Positions 16,313 to 24,647 of a DNA stretch of 32,047 nt are shown here, one piece after another. Origin of the DNA: Promethearchaeota archaeon (GTDB lineage Archaea > Asgardarchaeota > Lokiarchaeia > Sigyniarchaeales > SOKP01); contig JAGXNQ010000013.1 in the NCBI GenBank assembly GCA_019894955.1, positions 492 to 32,538 of the forward strand. Direction: 5' to 3'. Positions within the stretch are counted from its first letter, which is position 1; each line of letters starts with the position of its first letter. The position numbers and the translations under genes were made by a program. The notes beneath the pieces are model-generated. The model was not told where the DNA came from and searched no databases. It worked only from the letters and a program-made list of their open reading frames with translations.

Positions 16313-18229
16313 ATGTCAGAAGATTCCCAAGAAAAGGATTCAATTGCATTTGAAGTTCTTAAAGAAGATGTACCAAAAGAGGAGATAAACCAGCAATTTG
16401 GTTTGTATGCACTTATCTTCCTTATAAATTATTATTTATCTTGGTTATTAGCTGGTTTCATTTTTCTTTCATATTTCCTAATTGAATTCATGCCAAATGT
16501 TCTCCAAGTCACATCTTTTATCACTCTTTTCACAGATCCAAAATCATTAGTATCATTGCTATTAATGCCATTAATAGTAATAGCATGTTACGTGATTAGA
16601 ATGATATTTGTTGGCATTACAACTCGAATTTTTTGGAGAATTTCAGAAAGAATTTCCCCTAGTAAAGATGGAGTTATTCCAAGGAACATTAAATCTAAAG
16701 CTGCAGATTATTACCATCTTCGATCTTTTATGCTAAAATATGGTAAAAACCTTTTTACAAAAGGGATGTTTCCATGGCTATCGAACTGGTTCTTTAATTT
16801 CGTTGGTTCTTCAAAAATTGGTAAGGGGACAACTTTGGAAGAGTCAGTTGCTTCAGATAAACACGTGACAGTAGGAAAAAATACTTATATGGGCGTTAAT
16901 GCAACTCTAGCAAGCCATCTCGTTCAAGCCATCTTTGGGAACATCCAATATTTTAGAATGCATGTTGGAGATAATGTAACAATGGCAGCGATGAATCAAA
17001 TTGGACCAGGGAGTGAAATCATGGATGGTTCATATCTCTTACCACTCGCATCAACGAATAGACATAGTGTTTTAAAGGGAGGACATAATTATTATTTTGG
17101 CATTCCTCTCAGGAAAATATTCAAGAATAAAACAATGAATTATTTAGGAGTTACAGAGGAAGATTTAGAAAAAAATGAGAACATGCAGGTGTATTTAGAT
17201 AAAATTAAATCAAATATACCTAAAAAAGAGAGAAAATCAAAAAAAGAAAAAAAGACAATAATCGAAACTTCGACAATTAGCACCTCAGAGGAGATAAAAG
17301 AACTTAAAAAGAATAAAGTTGATATAAATGATTTAACCAAAGAGGATCTCGCCATAGATTTTACTACTTCGAGTGCAATTAGTAGGATTAATATTAAATT
17401 TCTTATAGTGTATATCCCAATTTTGTGGCTTGGAGGTCTAATTATCTCAATTTTCTGGTATGAATATACAAAAGGAGTGTGGGACTTTTCAAATCAAGCT
17501 AATTTGATTAATTCAATCATTAATAATATCAGTACGATTCTCTTTCTACCTATTGCAATCTTTATAATGATATATCTATTCATTTTAGGTGTATTATTTT
17601 TTAGTAAATTACTCTTAATATTCATCAACATGATTCATTTACCAAAAGAAGGCATTTTTTTGGCTGAAGTAGGGAATGTTGATTATGATTTTTGGATGTT
17701 TCGTACTGAATTAAAGAAAATTGCCTTATGGCTTTTAAGAAATGGACCAGTGCCATGGGCAGATGTTATAGCCTTGAAGTGGTTTGGAGTAAACATGGAT
17801 AGCTCAAGTCATTTATATGATGCATGGTGTGACGTAGATTTTGTCTCTATTGGGAGGAAAGTGCTTATCGGCCAAGGGGCCACAATAATGTCATCCATGG
17901 TAATTGGAAAATATTTGATTATTAAGCGTGTAGTATTTGATGATTATGTAATGGTTGGCGGTCATACCACTATTGCACCAGGTACAATTATGGGACATGA
18001 TTCTGTTATAGGTGCAATCAGTTCCACTACTTATAATCGTGTTCTTGACTCGAATTACATATATTTTGGAATTCCAGCTATTCCGTTAAAAGAAAATAAA
18101 TATGCTGAAGAAAGAAGAGATATCGTTATAAAAAGACATGTAGATGAATCTAAAAAAATGGAAGAAACCCATGAAGTTAATATTGATGAAGACAAAAAGA
18201 AGTATATTAAAACTGGAGATGATGAGTGA
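16313..18229 (+). CDS. Fused modules A2-B2: tandem membrane-anchored left-handed beta-helix acyltransferase-like protein
   Basis: N-half paralogous to 13012..13947, C-half paralogous to 13954..14865, joined by a charged Lys/Glu-rich linker. Confidence 0.8.
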   Translation: MSEDSQEKDSIAFEVLKEDVPKEEINQQFGLYALIFLINYYLSWLLAGFIFLSYFLIEFMPNVLQVTSFITLFTDPKSLVSLLLMPLIVIACYVIRMIFVGITTRIFWRISERISPSKDGVIPRNIKSKAADYYHLRSFMLKYGKNLFTKGMFPWLSNWFFNFVGSSKIGKGTTLEESVASDKHVTVGKNTYMGVNATLASHLVQAIFGNIQYFRMHVGDNVTMAAMNQIGPGSEIMDGSYLLPLASTNRHSVLKGGHNYYFGIPLRKIFKNKTMNYLGVTEEDLEKNENMQVYLDKIKSNIPKKERKSKKEKKTIIETSTISTSEEIKELKKNKVDINDLTKEDLAIDFTTSSAISRINIKFLIVYIPILWLGGLIISIFWYEYTKGVWDFSNQANLINSIINNISTILFLPIAIFIMIYLFILGVLFFSKLLLIFINMIHLPKEGIFLAEVGNVDYDFWMFRTELKKIALWLLRNGPVPWADVIALKWFGVNMDSSSHLYDAWCDVDFVSIGRKVLIGQGATIMSSMVIGKYLIIKRVVFDDYVMVGGHTTIAPGTIMGHDSVIGAISSTTYNRVLDSNYIYFGIPAIPLKENKYAEERRDIVIKRHVDESKKMEETHEVNIDEDKKKYIKTGDDE

Positions 18230-19188
18230 AAATCGTGTCAATTCCAAATTCCATGAGGGTTGGTCCCTTTCTACCCACAGTTTTAGTAAAGAAGAGATAT
18301 TTAATTTTTTACATCCTGATAATTTGGCTAAGTGCAATTCCACTTTTTATTGAATTTTGGGTTTATTATCGTTTTGTTTGGAGTCCTGTACGACCTATTT
18401 TCTTCTTTATATATCTAGCCTTATTATTATTACCAATGTATTTGACTTTAGCATTTTTTGGAATGTTTTGGGCTAAATTTTTCTTAGTCATTGTTAATTG
18501 GATTCATATACCACGTGAAGGTGTCTTTTTGCGTCATCCCTCAGATAAAGACTATAGATATTGGTCATTACGGAATACGATAAAAAGATGGCCTTTTTGG
18601 GTTTGTCATCGGTTTCCATTTCCATTTTTAGATAATGTATGCTTTAAGGTTTTTAATGTTAAGACAAAATTTTCTAATTCATTGTTTGAAGGATGGGTGG
18701 ATACAGAATTTATATCCTTTGGAAATAATGTAGTTTGTGGTCAAGGTGCAATTATTCAATCAAGTGTTATAATAGGAAATCTCTTGATAATTAGGAAAAC
18801 CATTATAGAAGATGATGTTCGCATTGGATCTCATGCAATAGTCATGCCTGGAACGCACATTGGAAATAGAAGTGTGTTAGCAGCAAATTCGGTGACAACA
18901 GTAGGACAAGTTTTAAAAGACGATTGGATTTATGTTGGCATTCCATGCAAAGAATTTAAACAAAATTGGTTTTTTGAAGATGGTTTAGAAGATAAACTAG
19001 GTGTAGTAGAAGATGTTGATGCATTATTGGGAAAATATAATGAAATCATTACTAAAGTTAGATGGGATGAAAATCTCACCTTAAAAGAACGTAAAGCGAT
19101 AAAAAAGCAACAAAAAGAAGAAGAAGAACGTCGATGGGAGCGTAGTAAGGAAATGGATGAGAAAAAACGAGAAGACCTTTTAGGATAA
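18226..19188 (+). CDS. Module C2: two-TM left-handed beta-helix acyltransferase-like protein
   Basis: GTGA 4-nt overlap with AB2; close paralog of C1 (SLFEGWVDTEFI.FG.NVVCGQGAIIQSSVI.GN). Confidence 0.8.
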   Translation: MKIVSIPNSMRVGPFLPTVLVKKRYLIFYILIIWLSAIPLFIEFWVYYRFVWSPVRPIFFFIYLALLLLPMYLTLAFFGMFWAKFFLVIVNWIHIPREGVFLRHPSDKDYRYWSLRNTIKRWPFWVCHRFPFPFLDNVCFKVFNVKTKFSNSLFEGWVDTEFISFGNNVVCGQGAIIQSSVIIGNLLIIRKTIIEDDVRIGSHAIVMPGTHIGNRSVLAANSVTTVGQVLKDDWIYVGIPCKEFKQNWFFEDGLEDKLGVVEDVDALLGKYNEIITKVRWDENLTLKERKAIKKQQKEEEERRWERSKEMDEKKREDLLG

Positions 19189-19231
19189 TTTCTGGCTGAG
19201 AAAATTTTAAAAAAAAAGAATATCTTAAAAA

Positions 19232-19624
19232 TTATTTTATTTTGTGGGAAAGCTTATGGACGATCCACCAAATGTCATTGATTTTCATCAAATTAAAATA
19301 GTCGATATACCCGACTTCCTCACATTCGATTCTTAGTTTTACTGCTGCATTTTTTCCGGTTACATCAACATTATAAAATTCAGTATTCCAAGTGAGATCC
19401 TTATTCACATTCTCTAGTTTATACCGCGAAATATACTCTTCCTTATCAACTATTTTCAATTGGTCATTTTCATCAAATAAAAAAAACTTCCATTCATCAT
19501 GCAAAATATTTTTATAAAGCTCCGGATCACTCTTAGCATGACCTTCATGATAAAAATCCATGATAGCTTTCTTAATGGATATTATCTCAGTTTCTCGGTT
19601 ATTTTCAGATTGGTTAATTACCAT
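19232..19624 (-). CDS. NTF2/SnoaL-like domain protein
   Basis: IKKAIMDFYHEGHAKSDPELYKNILHDEWKFFLFDENDQLKIVDKEEYI...IDYFNLMKINDIWWIVHKLSHKI. Confidence 0.7.
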   Translation of the reverse strand: MVINQSENNRETEIISIKKAIMDFYHEGHAKSDPELYKNILHDEWKFFLFDENDQLKIVDKEEYISRYKLENVNKDLTWNTEFYNVDVTGKNAAVKLRIECEEVGYIDYFNLMKINDIWWIVHKLSHKIK

Positions 19625-19754
19625 AAGATCTCAATCATTTTTTATTATATTAAATTTATTCATTTTTTATCACAAAATACATTGTTCCTTTAACAATGGT
19701 CTATCAAAAGAAGAATTTTAGATGAAGAAGAGTCAAAAAGAAAAAAAAAGGAGT

Positions 19755-19985
19755 TTATCGTTTGATGAGATGATATGCGTACACTTGGCCAGATCCATGA
19801 ACGTTTACGAGTTCCATTCCATTTTTTGTCATGTGTTGTTCAATATATGACAGAGCACTTGTGTAAAAATCTTTTTTATCATACTTTTTTTTTGAGGCAC
19901 CTGAAGAAGTCGCGTGATTTAAAGAATGACCTAGTAAGTCCAATATAATGATTTCTACTTTCATTTTTAATATTCCATCCTTCAT
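19755..19985 (-). CDS. Small hypothetical protein (69-76 aa, start uncertain)
   Basis: MKVEIIILDLLGHSLNHATSSGASKKKYDKKDFYTSALSYIEQHMTKNGMELVNVHGSGQVYAYHLIKR; protein-like but no family recognised. Confidence 0.5.
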   Translation of the reverse strand: MKDGILKMKVEIIILDLLGHSLNHATSSGASKKKYDKKDFYTSALSYIEQHMTKNGMELVNVHGSGQVYAYHLIKR

Positions 19986-20118
19986 ATTGAATTATTTTTT
20001 TATGGTATTTTCATCTATATGCTAATTACTTATATAAATTTATCATTCGAACAAATAACCGAATAACAAAGTTAATTCTGAAGCGAATCATAGGAAAAGT
20101 TAATGAAATTGAGAAATT

Positions 20119-20826
20119 TTACTTTATAACAAAATACATTCTTCGGTTTTTAGCTCCTTTATTGACTGTTTTGGTTAGCTCAATTGTTCCAATTTCATTT
20201 AAATGGCGTACATGAGTTCCCCCATCAACTTGCTCATCAATATCTCCAATTCTTATAATGCGAAATTCTTGAAGACCTTTAGGTAAACCTACGGCTAAAC
20301 GAGCAAGCTCTGGTTTCTTCATAACTTCCTCACGAGTCATGTAATCAACAGTTACCGGTAAATCTTGTTGAATGATTTCGTTAGCTTTATCTACAAAAGC
20401 TTGAAGTTTCTCGGGAGAATAATCTTCCATGGAAAAATCCATTCGACTTTTATCCAATTCGATTTGATTGCCAGTAATTTTAGCGTTCGCTTTTCTATAC
20501 AAGAGGTTACTGATCAGATGGCAAGCTGTATGTGATCTCATAAACATATACCTTCGATCCCAATTAATCTCACAAGACACTTTATCTCCTTCAGTTAAGC
20601 CTGGTTTATCAATCTCATGACTAATTTCACCAGAAAATTTACCCACATACACAACTTTGAATTTTCCTCCATTTTTAGTCATATACCCTTCGTCGCAAGG
20701 CTGACCACCTGATTTTGGATAAAAAGCTGTTTTATCAAGAACTATAAATTTCCCATCATTAACTTTGAGGACTTTTGCTTCCCATTTTTTCAAGTAAGAA
20801 TCATTCATGTATAAAGCATCTGTCAT
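20119..20826 (-). CDS. alaX: Alanyl-tRNA editing protein AlaX
   Basis: FYPKSGGQPCDEG, MRSHTACHLIS (HxxxH), QVDGGTHVRHLNEIG. Confidence 0.93.
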   Translation of the reverse strand: MTDALYMNDSYLKKWEAKVLKVNDGKFIVLDKTAFYPKSGGQPCDEGYMTKNGGKFKVVYVGKFSGEISHEIDKPGLTEGDKVSCEINWDRRYMFMRSHTACHLISNLLYRKANAKITGNQIELDKSRMDFSMEDYSPEKLQAFVDKANEIIQQDLPVTVDYMTREEVMKKPELARLAVGLPKGLQEFRIIRIGDIDEQVDGGTHVRHLNEIGTIELTKTVNKGAKNRRMYFVIK

Positions 20827-21026
20827 GGTTAGGATAAAGTACTATTTTTTTAAATGATTATGTTAAATTTTTATATTCAATTATGATTATATTTTCAATT
20901 TATGTCTTAAAATTTTATTTGGACATAATTGTAATCTTGTTCCATCATTTCATTAGAATAGAGTTCAATTAATTGATATAAAATAAGGATTAATATGAAA
21001 GATCTCAAACTAAGAGATCCTAATTT

Positions 21027-21185
21027 TTATTTTTCAGAATCATATAAATCTCCAGGTTTTGAACCATCAAATAGTTCTAATTTGTAAAAACGTACAATTT
21101 TTTCACATTGAGGGCAAAAATATATTCCTGGTTCACCATTTTCATGTGATAAGCCACAAATTTTACAAATTATGTAATATTTCAT
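21027..21185 (-). CDS. Mini zinc-ribbon protein ZR1 (52 aa), absent from ORF track
   Basis: Manual translation MKYYIICKICGLSHENGEPGIYFCPQCEKIVRFYKLELFDGSKPGDLYDSEK*. Confidence 0.7.
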   Translation of the reverse strand: MKYYIICKICGLSHENGEPGIYFCPQCEKIVRFYKLELFDGSKPGDLYDSEK

Positions 21186-21215
21186 CTCAAATCATTTTTT
21201 TAATTTTTTATAAAC

Positions 21216-21590
21216 TTATTCCTTAATTTTCCATGTCTTAAGTTTATCAACTGGGTTTGGCAAACGTCCTTCTAGCCATTCAGCTGCATTATCAGGAGTA
21301 AAATCCTTAGAATCACACTCTATCACCCAAGATAAGAAATCTCGAGGTCCACCATTCATATATGGAGGAGGTGAAACAGGTTTAAAAATTGTAGGTAACC
21401 TCTCTTCTTCGGAAACGTAATTCAATACGTGTCCAAGCTCCTGAACGACATTCCATGCTAAAGAGTGATCTATATCAATACTTAATTTAACCCACCAAAA
21501 ATCTCCATCAACGCCATTTCCTATAGTCCTATTAATCGAGGGGACTTTCCTAAGATATCGGAGCAATTTGTCAAAAAACTGATCTTCCAT
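21216..21590 (-). CDS. Conserved hypothetical protein
   Basis: GDFWWVKLSIDIDHSLAWNVVQELGHVLNYVSEEERLPTIFKPVSPPPYMNGGPRDFLSWVIE; well-formed ORF resembling a bacterial-type conserved hypothetical. Confidence 0.7.
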   Translation of the reverse strand: MEDQFFDKLLRYLRKVPSINRTIGNGVDGDFWWVKLSIDIDHSLAWNVVQELGHVLNYVSEEERLPTIFKPVSPPPYMNGGPRDFLSWVIECDSKDFTPDNAAEWLEGRLPNPVDKLKTWKIKE

Positions 21591-21657
21591 AATAAATTGA
21601 AGAGGGGCTAATATTTAAAATGACTTGGAGGAATAAGAAAATATTCAACGTACATTA

Positions 21658-21816
21658 TTATTCATCATTATGTTCGTTGAGTTCGTTAGGTTTGGCACCA
21701 CAAAATGCCTCGATTTTAAAGTATTTCATATCTTTTGCACAAGTCTCGCAATAATAGGTACCTGGTTCTTTATTTTCAATAACTATATTACATTCCTTAC
21801 ATGCAATTGCTTTCAT
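21658..21816 (-). CDS. Mini zinc-ribbon protein ZR2 (52 aa), absent from ORF track on this strand
   Basis: Manual translation MKAIACKECNIVIENKEPGTYYCETCAKDMKYFKIEAFCGAKPNELNEHNDE*. Confidence 0.7.
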   Translation of the reverse strand: MKAIACKECNIVIENKEPGTYYCETCAKDMKYFKIEAFCGAKPNELNEHNDE

Positions 21817-22042
21817 AACAAAATTTATCAGAATAGAACTTTAAAAGGTTCTCTTTATATTTTAAAATAACTTCTTTTTTGAGTAAATTAGAAATAGGTT
21901 CAAGATAATAAATTCCAATGAAATAAATAAGAGCTGCTTAAATAGACAAAACCCCGGCAAGGTTGTCAACATTGCATCTATAATTTTTATGCAAGTATCA
22001 TTCAATTATGGCTACTTTTGGCAACTTTTTAGCTGTTGATTA

Positions 22043-22153
22043 TCATTTGAATCTTAGGGTCATAAAGTATGATATTTTTTCACACTTGGAACAAAAGTAA
22101 TATCCTTCTTTATTACCACTTACTTGATCCCGACAATTCATGCAAAAAATCAT
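22043..22153 (-). CDS. Mini zinc-ribbon protein ZR3 (36 aa), shorter paralog of ZR1/ZR2
   Basis: Manual translation MIFCMNCRDQVSGNKEGYYFCSKCEKISYFMTLRFK*. Confidence 0.55.
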   Translation of the reverse strand: MIFCMNCRDQVSGNKEGYYFCSKCEKISYFMTLRFK

Positions 22154-22323
22154 TATATATCAATTATGATATCAAGAGGTTTTGAATTTTTTGTTGATAA
22201 AAAATAAAAGAAAAGCCAAGGGGGTTTTTAACGAAAAATTATAAATTAAAAGCAATCAATTATATCTCTAAGATCTACAATTTTTACCGAATCTACTTTT
22301 ATTAAAAATAAATGGTGTTATAG

Positions 22324-23358
22324 ATGAATCAAGTGGAATATAAAGGTGATACTTATGAAGTTCAAAAAGGTTTTCTGGATTTAGGATTATTGGAAATAAC
22401 GAACATTGATGATATTCATGGATTAGATACTCTTGACATTACACATTTAGAATTAAGTTCAAATGAATTCACGGAAATTAAAGGATTAGATTCACTTACA
22501 TCATTAGAAATATTAAATTGCAGTAGTAATCAATTAACACAGATATCAGGGTTATCACAACTAAAAAATCTAAAAATTTTGCATTTAGCATCGAATCAAT
22601 TATCAAAAATTGAAGGATTAGAGAATCTTTCATCATTAGAAGAATTATACCTGCGAGGAAACCAAATACCAACTTTAACTGGACTTGATGGATTGAAATC
22701 TCTGCAAAAGTTAGATCTATCCTGGAATGCAATCTCAAAAATCCAAGGACTAGATACATTAATTGAATTAGAAGTACTATGGATTGCTGGAAATCAAATC
22801 AAAAAAATTGAAGGATTAGATAAATTGGAAAATCTGAAGATTTTAAATCTAGCTGGAAATGAAATATCTCAACTTGAAAATGTAGATCATCTTTCAAATT
22901 TGAAAGAATTATATATCAACGATAATAAGCTGAAGAAAATTAATAATTTGGAACATCTTACAGATTTAGAAACATTATGGGTAACTTCTAATAAAATTAG
23001 AGAAATTGAAGGGCTTGAAAATAGTACTAACCTACAACTTCTAAACTTGAAAGACAATAATATCGATGAAATTAAGGGATTATACCCCTTGGTAAATTTA
23101 AGTAAGTTATTTCTCTCTGGAAATAATATAGATCATATTAAAGGGCTTGAAACTCTTCAAGATTTAGAGACTTTAGATATAGGAGATAATAACATATCTC
23201 ACATTAGGGGTTTAGAATCATTAATTAATTTAAAAGATTTATGGCTTTATGGAAATAATATAGATCCGGATTTAATAAAGCAAATGGGAGGATTAGATTC
23301 TGGAGGATGTGCATTTGATGCATCTAAATTCGTACAATACTGCCTAGTTAATCTATAA
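22324..23358 (+). CDS. SDS22-like leucine-rich repeat protein, about 13 repeats of 22 aa
   Basis: Regular 22-aa repeats such as GLENLSSLEELYLRGNQIPTLT / GLDGLKSLQKLDLSWNAISKIQ; no signal peptide. Confidence 0.93.
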   Translation: MNQVEYKGDTYEVQKGFLDLGLLEITNIDDIHGLDTLDITHLELSSNEFTEIKGLDSLTSLEILNCSSNQLTQISGLSQLKNLKILHLASNQLSKIEGLENLSSLEELYLRGNQIPTLTGLDGLKSLQKLDLSWNAISKIQGLDTLIELEVLWIAGNQIKKIEGLDKLENLKILNLAGNEISQLENVDHLSNLKELYINDNKLKKINNLEHLTDLETLWVTSNKIREIEGLENSTNLQLLNLKDNNIDEIKGLYPLVNLSKLFLSGNNIDHIKGLETLQDLETLDIGDNNISHIRGLESLINLKDLWLYGNNIDPDLIKQMGGLDSGGCAFDASKFVQYCLVNL

Positions 23359-23450
23359 TATAGCATATTTGAAAGTTAGGTGAGAATATTATGATTTCAA
23401 AACCAAATCCATATGAAACTCGGAAGAAATAGTTAGAAATTGCTGCTAGA

Positions 23451-24647
23451 TTGATAAACTTATCATCAAATACGATCAAATACCTAAAAGAAGTTGATAG
23501 ATCGTTGATAGTATCTATGCCAATAAACATGGATGATGGCTCCTTAAAAATTTTTGAAGGATATAGAGTTCACCACTCTACACTTCGAGGTCCGGCTATA
23601 GGAGGTGTGAGATATGCTGCAGATTTAACTTTGGATGACATTAAAGCACTTGCATTTTTAATGACTTTTAAAACAGCTTTACTTGGAATTCCTCTTGGAG
23701 GTTCGAAAGGAGGAATAAAAGTGGATGTGAAAAAATTATCTAAAAAAGAGTTAGAGAAACTCACCAGAAGATACACAGCAGAAATAATAAATCTTATTGG
23801 ACCAGATATTGATATACTTGGTCCTGGTTTAAATACTGATGAACAAACCATTGCTTGGATGATGGATGTATATTCAATGCAAAAAGGAAGATCAGTTCCT
23901 TCCGTCGGAGTTGGAAAACCAATAGAATTTGGAGGAACTGTTGGAAGAAAGGAGGCATCTGGAACGGGAATGTTTTATATTCTACAAGCATTATGCGATA
24001 AATTAAATTTTGATAAAACATCATTAGACATTGTAATTCAAGGATTTGGGAATGTTGGAATGGTAATTGCAGAAACTTTATATAAAAATAAATGTAAGAT
24101 AATAGCTCTTTCAGATACAAAAGGAGGAATATACTCCCCTGAGGGTTTAGACATAGAAAAATTAATATCTTGGAAGTTAGCAGGTAATTTTATCAAAGAT
24201 TACAAAGATAATAGTACGAAAGCAATTACTAATCAAGAATTATTAGAATTAAAATGCAATTTCTTGATACCAGCTGCAATCGAAAACCAAATTACAAGTA
24301 AAAATGCAGATAAGATTGATTGCCAAATAATTTTAGAAGGCGCAGACGGACCAGTTACAAGTCAAGCAGATGCTATATTAAATGATAAAGGAATTTTAGT
24401 TGTTCCAGATATTTTAGCAAATGGGGGTGCTCTATGTGTATCCTATTTCGAATATATTCAAGATGTTCATTCTTATTTCTGGAAAATAGATCGAGTTAAT
24501 CGAGAAATGAAGAATATATTGCTAGAAGCATTTGAAAGAGTTTGGGAACTCTCAAAAGAAAGAAATGTATCTCTTCGAAATGCAGCATATATGATTGCGA
24601 TTGATCGAGTAGCAAAAACTCATGAATTAAGAGGATTATTTCCTTGA
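23451..24647 (+). CDS. gdhA: Glu/Leu/Phe/Val dehydrogenase (glutamate dehydrogenase family); N-terminus interrupted by in-frame TAG
   Basis: MDDGSLKIFEGYRVHHSTLRGPAIGGVRY, IPLGGSKGGIKVD, VVPDILANGGALCVSYFEYIQ; upstream in-frame MISKPNPYETRKK*LEIAARL. Confidence 0.9.
   Translation: MINLSSNTIKYLKEVDRSLIVSMPINMDDGSLKIFEGYRVHHSTLRGPAIGGVRYAADLTLDDIKALAFLMTFKTALLGIPLGGSKGGIKVDVKKLSKKELEKLTRRYTAEIINLIGPDIDILGPGLNTDEQTIAWMMDVYSMQKGRSVPSVGVGKPIEFGGTVGRKEASGTGMFYILQALCDKLNFDKTSLDIVIQGFGNVGMVIAETLYKNKCKIIALSDTKGGIYSPEGLDIEKLISWKLAGNFIKDYKDNSTKAITNQELLELKCNFLIPAAIENQITSKNADKIDCQIILEGADGPVTSQADAILNDKGILVVPDILANGGALCVSYFEYIQDVHSYFWKIDRVNREMKNILLEAFERVWELSKERNVSLRNAAYMIAIDRVAKTHELRGLFP

Noticed and set aside
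19195-19232. A/T-run near the end of module C2 considered as a transposon scar
   Set aside because: No terminal inverted repeats, target-site duplication or transposase seen; consistent with ordinary AT-rich intergenic sequence.
21670-21870. + strand ORF MFVEFVRFGTTKCLDF... (66 aa)
   Set aside because: Antisense of the ZR2 zinc-ribbon gene, which has a paralog and conserved CxxC motifs.
21950-22040. Possible hairpin TTGCAT...ATGCAA and GC-richer patch considered as tRNA or ncRNA
   Set aside because: Short 6-bp stem only; no cloverleaf or T-loop-like signature could be supported.
22324-23358. 66-bp periodic pattern considered as tandem DNA repeat or CRISPR-like array
   Set aside because: Periodicity is explained by 22-aa leucine-rich repeats in an intact ORF; nucleotide repeats are not near-identical.
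23430-23432. Genome-wide TAG reassignment (pyrrolysine) as explanation for the gdhA TAG
   Set aside because: Several other genes in the window appear to use TAG as their natural stop and no pyl genes are visible; kept only as one option in the finding.
23570-24120. Minus-strand ORFs within gdhA (93 and 108 aa)
   Set aside because: Antisense shadow of a conserved gene; no recognisable domain.
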